Positions 60,257-64,000 of a stretch of DNA of 64,000 bases are shown piece after piece; position 1 is the first letter of the stretch; every line of letters begins with the position of its first letter. This DNA comes from an uncultured Oscillibacter sp. Its GTDB lineage: Bacteria; Bacillota; Clostridia; Oscillospirales; Oscillospiraceae. The stretch lies in the NCBI GenBank assembly GCA_900770295.1, contig CAAGJQ010000152.1:1-64000 (forward strand). The letters run 5' to 3'. A program made the position numbers and the translations under genes. The notes beneath the pieces were generated by a model that did not search any database, was not told where the DNA came from, and worked only from the letters and a program-made list of their open reading frames with translations.

Positions 60257-60311
60257 AAAACGGACGCCATGCGGCAGGCCTTTGGCTTGCGCATGGCGTC
60301 CGTTTTGCTTT
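60257..60311 (+). terminator. eut operon terminator
   Basis: A 17-bp perfect stem (60257-60273 with 60290-60306) with a 16-base loop, followed by TTTTGCTTT. The stem begins with AAAA and ends with TTTT, so it could work both ways. Confidence 0.8.
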
Positions 60312-60452
60312 GAAAGATTGCCGGATATCTGAAAACAGCGGCGAAAAGGGGGAAAATCAACCACAGATATACACGAAAAACGGCGGTATGATGACAGCTC
60401 CGCATCGCTTGCCCCTCCATAAAAAATTGACGGGAGAATGTATGAATAGAGC

Positions 60453-60480
60453 TTGCAAAATCTGGTGGATTTGGTATACT
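60453..60480 (+). promoter_or_regulatory. Probable promoter of the surface-protein genes
   Basis: TTGCAA (60453-60458), 16-base spacer, TATACT (60475-60480), 111 bases before the TTG start. The rest of the 60216-60590 gap shows only the terminator. Confidence 0.55.
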
Positions 60481-60590
60481 GAAAAAAGATATACGATATT
60501 GCGGCTTGTTTTAGCAAAAGGGACCCGGGGCTGTCCCGGAGATCTGAGAGCCATTGGATGCGGGACGTATCCGGAAAAGGAGGAGTTCGA

Positions 60591-61757
60591 TTGAAAAAAA
60601 GAATCTTGGCGTTGCTGCTGGCGGTCTGCATGTGTCTGGGCCTGACCACCGGCGCTCTGGCTGTGGAGCGCGCGACGCTGACGCTTTCTGTGCCTGAGGC
60701 ACTTCCCGCTGTTGGAGAGACGTTCACCGTGACGGTCTCCATTACGGACAATCCCGGCATCTGCGCCGTGCAGTTCACGGTGGAGTCGGATGACGCGGTG
60801 GTGGAGTGTGTGTCGGCGAAAATCGGCGGTGCGCTGAGCGGCGCTCTGGCTGCCACCAATCCCGATGCGTCCAATGGCGCGATCATCGCAGCGGCCAACA
60901 CCCAGACCATGGAGGAGGACGGTACGCTGGGCGTGCTGACCTACCGGGTCGTAGCGCAAGGAGATGCCGGCCTGCGCCTGTCAGGGATCGTTCTCACGGA
61001 TGGGGACGGAAAGGATGCCTCCTATACCACGGCGGCGGATGTGCTTCCCGCTGACAGTAAGCCAGAGACCGGCGAAGCCGGCGACGGCGTCGGCGGCAGT
61101 CAGCCGCCGGTGATCCCCGAGACACCGCAGACCCCGGTGGCACCCGTGACTCCGGCCCAGCCGGCGGAAACGGCGCCCAAGACGTCCTTCACGGACGTGC
61201 CCACGGGCTTTTGGGCGGAGACGTACATCCAGAAGGCGACGGAGGCCGGCCTGTTCCAGGGCTATGCGGACGGCTCCTTCAAGCCCAACCAGAATGTGAC
61301 CCGCATCCAGTTCATCACGGTCCTTTGGCGCAACGCCGGACGGCCGGCGGCCTCCCAGGCGGCTCCGTTCTCGGATGTGAACACCTCGGCGGACACGGAT
61401 TTCGCCAAGGCGGCGTCCTGGGGCTATGAAAAGGGCTATATCACCGGCTATGAGAACGCCGACGGCACGATCTCCTTCCGGCCCAACGGGACCATCACCC
61501 GCCAGCAGGCCATGGCGATCCTGTTCCGGTACAGCGGCGCTTCCAGCGGCGCGGAGCTGATGCTCACCGGCATTTATGACGGCCAGTTCTCCGACAGCGG
61601 CCAGATCGCGTCCTATGCGAAAGACGCGATGTATTGGGCGGTTTACAACGGCTATATCAACGGCACTTCCGCCACCACGCTCAGCCCCAACGGCCTGGCG
61701 ACCCGGGCTCAGCTGGCGAAGATCCTGGTGGAGTACCTTGAGAAGAGCGAGATGTGA
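60591..61757 (+). CDS. Cohesin-like domain protein with SLH repeats
   Basis: A 388-residue secreted surface protein. A signal peptide ends near ALA at residue 22. Residues 24-150 look like a cohesin-type domain (ATLTLSVPEALPAVGETFTVTVSITDNPGICAVQFTVESDD). A Pro/Thr linker leads to three S-layer homology repeats from about 205 (FTDVPTGFWAETYIQKATEAGLFQGYADGSFKPNQNVTR). It should sit on the cell wall and display the cohesin-like domain. The start is TTG 60591 behind AAAGGAGGA. It is followed after 11 bases by a dockerin gene. Confidence 0.82.
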   Translation: MKKRILALLLAVCMCLGLTTGALAVERATLTLSVPEALPAVGETFTVTVSITDNPGICAVQFTVESDDAVVECVSAKIGGALSGALAATNPDASNGAIIAAANTQTMEEDGTLGVLTYRVVAQGDAGLRLSGIVLTDGDGKDASYTTAADVLPADSKPETGEAGDGVGGSQPPVIPETPQTPVAPVTPAQPAETAPKTSFTDVPTGFWAETYIQKATEAGLFQGYADGSFKPNQNVTRIQFITVLWRNAGRPAASQAAPFSDVNTSADTDFAKAASWGYEKGYITGYENADGTISFRPNGTITRQQAMAILFRYSGASSGAELMLTGIYDGQFSDSGQIASYAKDAMYWAVYNGYINGTSATTLSPNGLATRAQLAKILVEYLEKSEM

Positions 61758-61768
61758 GGAGTGTGTGT

Positions 61769-62437
61769 ATGAAGAAGTATTTGAGAGCGGCATTGTTTTT
61801 GGTGTCGGCCATCGCGCTGATGAGCGTGACGGCGCTGGCAGCGGACGGCGGAGGCATTTATAATGTCCAGGTAGTGGAGGGCTACAAGGACACTGTGACT
61901 GTGACCCCGCAGACAACGGAGGGAACTGCTACGGCCAGCTCCGTGACCGTGGATAACACGACCTATAATGATTTTTATGAGGGCGCGGTCAAGGTCGGAG
62001 TTGCGTACAGCAATGTGAATACAGGCAACTATTACCTGGTCCTGGCGCTGAATGAGGAAACGGCAATTCCTACTGCGGACAACATCGTGTACATCGATCA
62101 GGACACTGGTAAGGCGGAGTTTACGGTCTATCCCAGCAGCCTGGAATCCGGTAAGACCTATGGTATCTATCTGTCCAGCAATGACAGTACGCTGACCAGT
62201 CTGACCAAGGTGGCAAGCTTCCAGTATTACATGCCCTATACGCTGGGCGATGTGGATGAAGATGGTGCGATCAGAGTTACTGACGCGGTAAAGGTTTTGG
62301 AAAAAGTCGTTGAAAAGACAACGTTTACCAGCAATCAGATGCTGGCGGCAGACGTTAATAAAGACGGAGCTGTGCGAGTCAATGATGCGGCTTTGATTTT
62401 GGATTATGTGGTTGAGAAGATTACTTCGTTTGATTAA
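61769..62437 (+). CDS. Secreted dockerin-containing protein
   Basis: A 222-residue exported protein: signal peptide to about residue 24, an unassigned beta-rich domain, and a C-terminal type I dockerin with two calcium-loop repeats (GDVDEDGAIRVTDAVKVLEKVV and ADVNKDGAVRVNDAALILDYVV). It probably docks onto a cohesin, perhaps the domain coded just upstream. No catalytic domain is visible. ATG 61769 is preferred for the signal peptide and the GAGGA upstream. Confidence 0.83.
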   Translation: MKKYLRAALFLVSAIALMSVTALAADGGGIYNVQVVEGYKDTVTVTPQTTEGTATASSVTVDNTTYNDFYEGAVKVGVAYSNVNTGNYYLVLALNEETAIPTADNIVYIDQDTGKAEFTVYPSSLESGKTYGIYLSSNDSTLTSLTKVASFQYYMPYTLGDVDEDGAIRVTDAVKVLEKVVEKTTFTSNQMLAADVNKDGAVRVNDAALILDYVVEKITSFD

Positions 62438-62449
62438 GGGGGATCAGTC

Positions 62450-64000
62450 GTGAAAATAATTAAAAAGACGTTATCTGTCGTTCTATCATGTGCGATACTG
62501 CTCAGTTGCATGTGCATATCCGCTGTGGCTACAGGTAACTATGAGTTGGCCATACTGAATGTCCAGAAGATGGATGGAACTACTTATAACGCTGAATCGG
62601 AAACGATCACTGGAGCTAGTGCGGGCGACATTATTGTTGCTACGATTGGCTTCAGAAATAATACCGCTGAAGCGGCAGATATCAGTGGGTTTTCTGCATT
62701 TGTGAGTTACGATAAAAATGTTTTGGCTCCTTATACAGGGACTTCTCCGTTTAAAAATAACCCTTATTCTGCAAACAAGGATTTAAGTGATGCTGATGAA
62801 GGCCTTGGCTGGAGCGGCAGTGGCAACAGCAACACGAGTGATGCATTTATTTCGATTGCTTATGCTGGATCTAGCGCTTATGAAGTTGGGGCCGGCGAGA
62901 CGCTTGTTTTTGCCCGTATGGCTTTCAAAGTAAATGCAGACACTGAAAGTTGCGCAACAAAGCTGTCTTTCACAGATGGGAAAGATAATTGTGTTACGAT
63001 CTCTGGAGGCCAAACGCTCGATTTGGAGCTTCTTGGCAGTAATGACCTTACCATCAAAGGCGTAATGCCAACGTTGAAGACTGTTGCACTCTTCGACAAG
63101 AATTCCGTGACTGTTGAGGCCGTGACCGTCGAGGGAGGCACTGCTGATCCTCAGACTGTTTATGCTAAGGCTACCTCTGCCAAGGGCACCAATATCACCA
63201 CTGGTGTGAAATGGAGTGTCGAACCTCCTGAAGGCGGTAAAGGTGTGACCGTGGGCGAAACCACGGGTCTGGTTTCTGTTGATGCCAAGGCTGTTGCTGG
63301 TAGCTATACTATCACCGCAACTCCCGATCGCACCAATTCTCAGGGCAGCCCCGTAAGCGTGACTCTGCAAGTCGGCCGCACGGGTCCTGTGGCTACCTCT
63401 GTTGAGGTCGGCAATCAGTCGACCGTGGTTCCCGCCGAGAAGAATTCTCCCGCAACGGTGACGTTCACCGCTACTGTCAAGGATCAGTTTGATTCTGAGA
63501 TAAAGGATGCTTCCGTGACCTGGAGCATTGAGAGCGTCACAGGTGTCTCCATTGATGATCCCTATACCGGCGTTGTCACTGTGAACAACAAGGCCGCAGC
63601 TACTACCGGGGATGGCATTACCGTGACCGCCACCACCAGCAACGGCAAGACTGGCAGCGCAAAGCTGACCATCACCAAGCCCGCCTCTGAGCCTGAGACT
63701 GTTGTGGTCGAGGACGGCAGCATCAATGTACCCACCGTGGCTGAGGGCGGCAAGGCGGAGAGCACATTTACCGCCACCGTCACCGATCAGTTCGGCGCCG
63801 AGATGAAGGGTGCTTCCGTGACCTGGAGCATTGAGGATGCTCCCGCAGGCGTGAGCATCAATTCCACCACCGGCGTTGTCACTGTGACCAACAAGGCCGC
63901 AGCTACTTCCGGGGATGGCATCACTGTGACCGCCACCGCCAGCAACGGCAAGACTGGCAGCGCAAAGCTGACCATTACCAAAGATGGTCCCGAATTGGAT
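62450..64000 (+). CDS. Large secreted cohesin-like protein with Ig-like repeats (partial)
   Basis: The frame starts at GTG 62450 (12 bases after the dockerin gene, GGGGG upstream) and is still open at the window edge after 517 codons. A signal peptide is followed by a cohesin-like domain (about 30-195: GASAGDIIVATIGFRNNTAEAADISGFSAFVSYDKNVLAPY). Ig-like (BIG-type) domains follow, including two closely similar tandem units of about 95 residues. The C-terminus, and any wall anchor, is unseen. It is AT-richer at the start than most of the window. Confidence 0.8.
   Translation, partial: MKIIKKTLSVVLSCAILLSCMCISAVATGNYELAILNVQKMDGTTYNAESETITGASAGDIIVATIGFRNNTAEAADISGFSAFVSYDKNVLAPYTGTSPFKNNPYSANKDLSDADEGLGWSGSGNSNTSDAFISIAYAGSSAYEVGAGETLVFARMAFKVNADTESCATKLSFTDGKDNCVTISGGQTLDLELLGSNDLTIKGVMPTLKTVALFDKNSVTVEAVTVEGGTADPQTVYAKATSAKGTNITTGVKWSVEPPEGGKGVTVGETTGLVSVDAKAVAGSYTITATPDRTNSQGSPVSVTLQVGRTGPVATSVEVGNQSTVVPAEKNSPATVTFTATVKDQFDSEIKDASVTWSIESVTGVSIDDPYTGVVTVNNKAAATTGDGITVTATTSNGKTGSAKLTITKPASEPETVVVEDGSINVPTVAEGGKAESTFTATVTDQFGAEMKGASVTWSIEDAPAGVSINSTTGVVTVTNKAAATSGDGITVTATASNGKTGSAKLTITKDGPELD
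63415..63987 (+). repeat. Tandem Ig-like repeat units at DNA level
   Basis: Two successive coding units (about 63415-63680 and 63720-63987) share long near-identical stretches, for example around GTGACCTGGAGCATTGAG and GGCAACAAG-free AGCAACGGCAAGACTGGCAG. They encode matching VTWSIE...GVSI...TGVVTV.NKAAAT.GDGITVTAT.SNGKTGSAKLTITK blocks, which suggests recent duplication. Confidence 0.7.

Overview
The window looks like the chromosome of a GC-rich, anaerobic Gram-positive gut Clostridium, probably of the Oscillospiraceae (Flavonifractor/Lawsonibacter-like). This rests on strong AGGAGG ribosome binding sites with frequent GTG and TTG starts, a four-subunit pyruvate:ferredoxin oxidoreductase, tRNA genes with encoded CCA, SLH and dockerin surface proteins, and a clostridial-style ethanolamine microcompartment. 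The taxonomic placement is inference from gene content only.

Layout. 1-301: back-to-back inverted repeats with no gene. 302-9049: housekeeping genes (birA, split chromate transporter, udk, zinc-ribbon/SH3 protein, ABC exporter, S4 protein, DUF896, XpaC-like, HdeD-like). 9340-12530: porCDAB with its own promoter and terminator. 12653-13714: an orphan metal-binding lipoprotein behind a Fur-type box. 13763-15760: a decayed serine recombinase, tRNA-Ser, a glutamine amidotransferase and five tRNAs (Gly, Arg, His, Gln, Lys). 16373-40759: a promoter, a cobalamin riboswitch with a terminator, then one long tightly overlapping run: corrinoid uptake (btuFCD), siroheme/precorrin-2 synthesis, cobalt uptake (cbiMNQO) and essentially the whole anaerobic cobalamin pathway. 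40921-60215: an ethanolamine microcompartment region. 60591-64000: a surface module with cohesin-like, SLH and dockerin proteins, the last cut by the window edge.

How it fits together. Ethanolamine ammonia-lyase (EutBC) needs adenosylcobalamin, and the neighbouring operon makes it; the only corrinoid adenosyltransferase visible is the EutT-like one inside the eut operon. The microcompartment carries six shell proteins (EutL, two EutM, EutN, EutS, PduT) and cargo EutBC, EutE, EutG, PduL, EutQ, PduS and the reactivase EutA. No EutV/EutW two-component regulator is present.

Most interesting: three promoters (41493, 43639, 45032) each have a 19-bp spacer filled by the same dyad (TTTGTG-N3-CACAAA). 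This is the architecture activated by MerR proteins, and a MerR-family gene sits in the middle. The three promoters drive a ureohydrolase, a phosphorylcholine-phosphatase-like HAD enzyme, and a choline/ethanolamine-kinase-like protein followed by eutH and the eut operon. This suggests an undescribed MerR-controlled route that feeds guanidino- and/or phospho-amino alcohols into an ethanolamine microcompartment.
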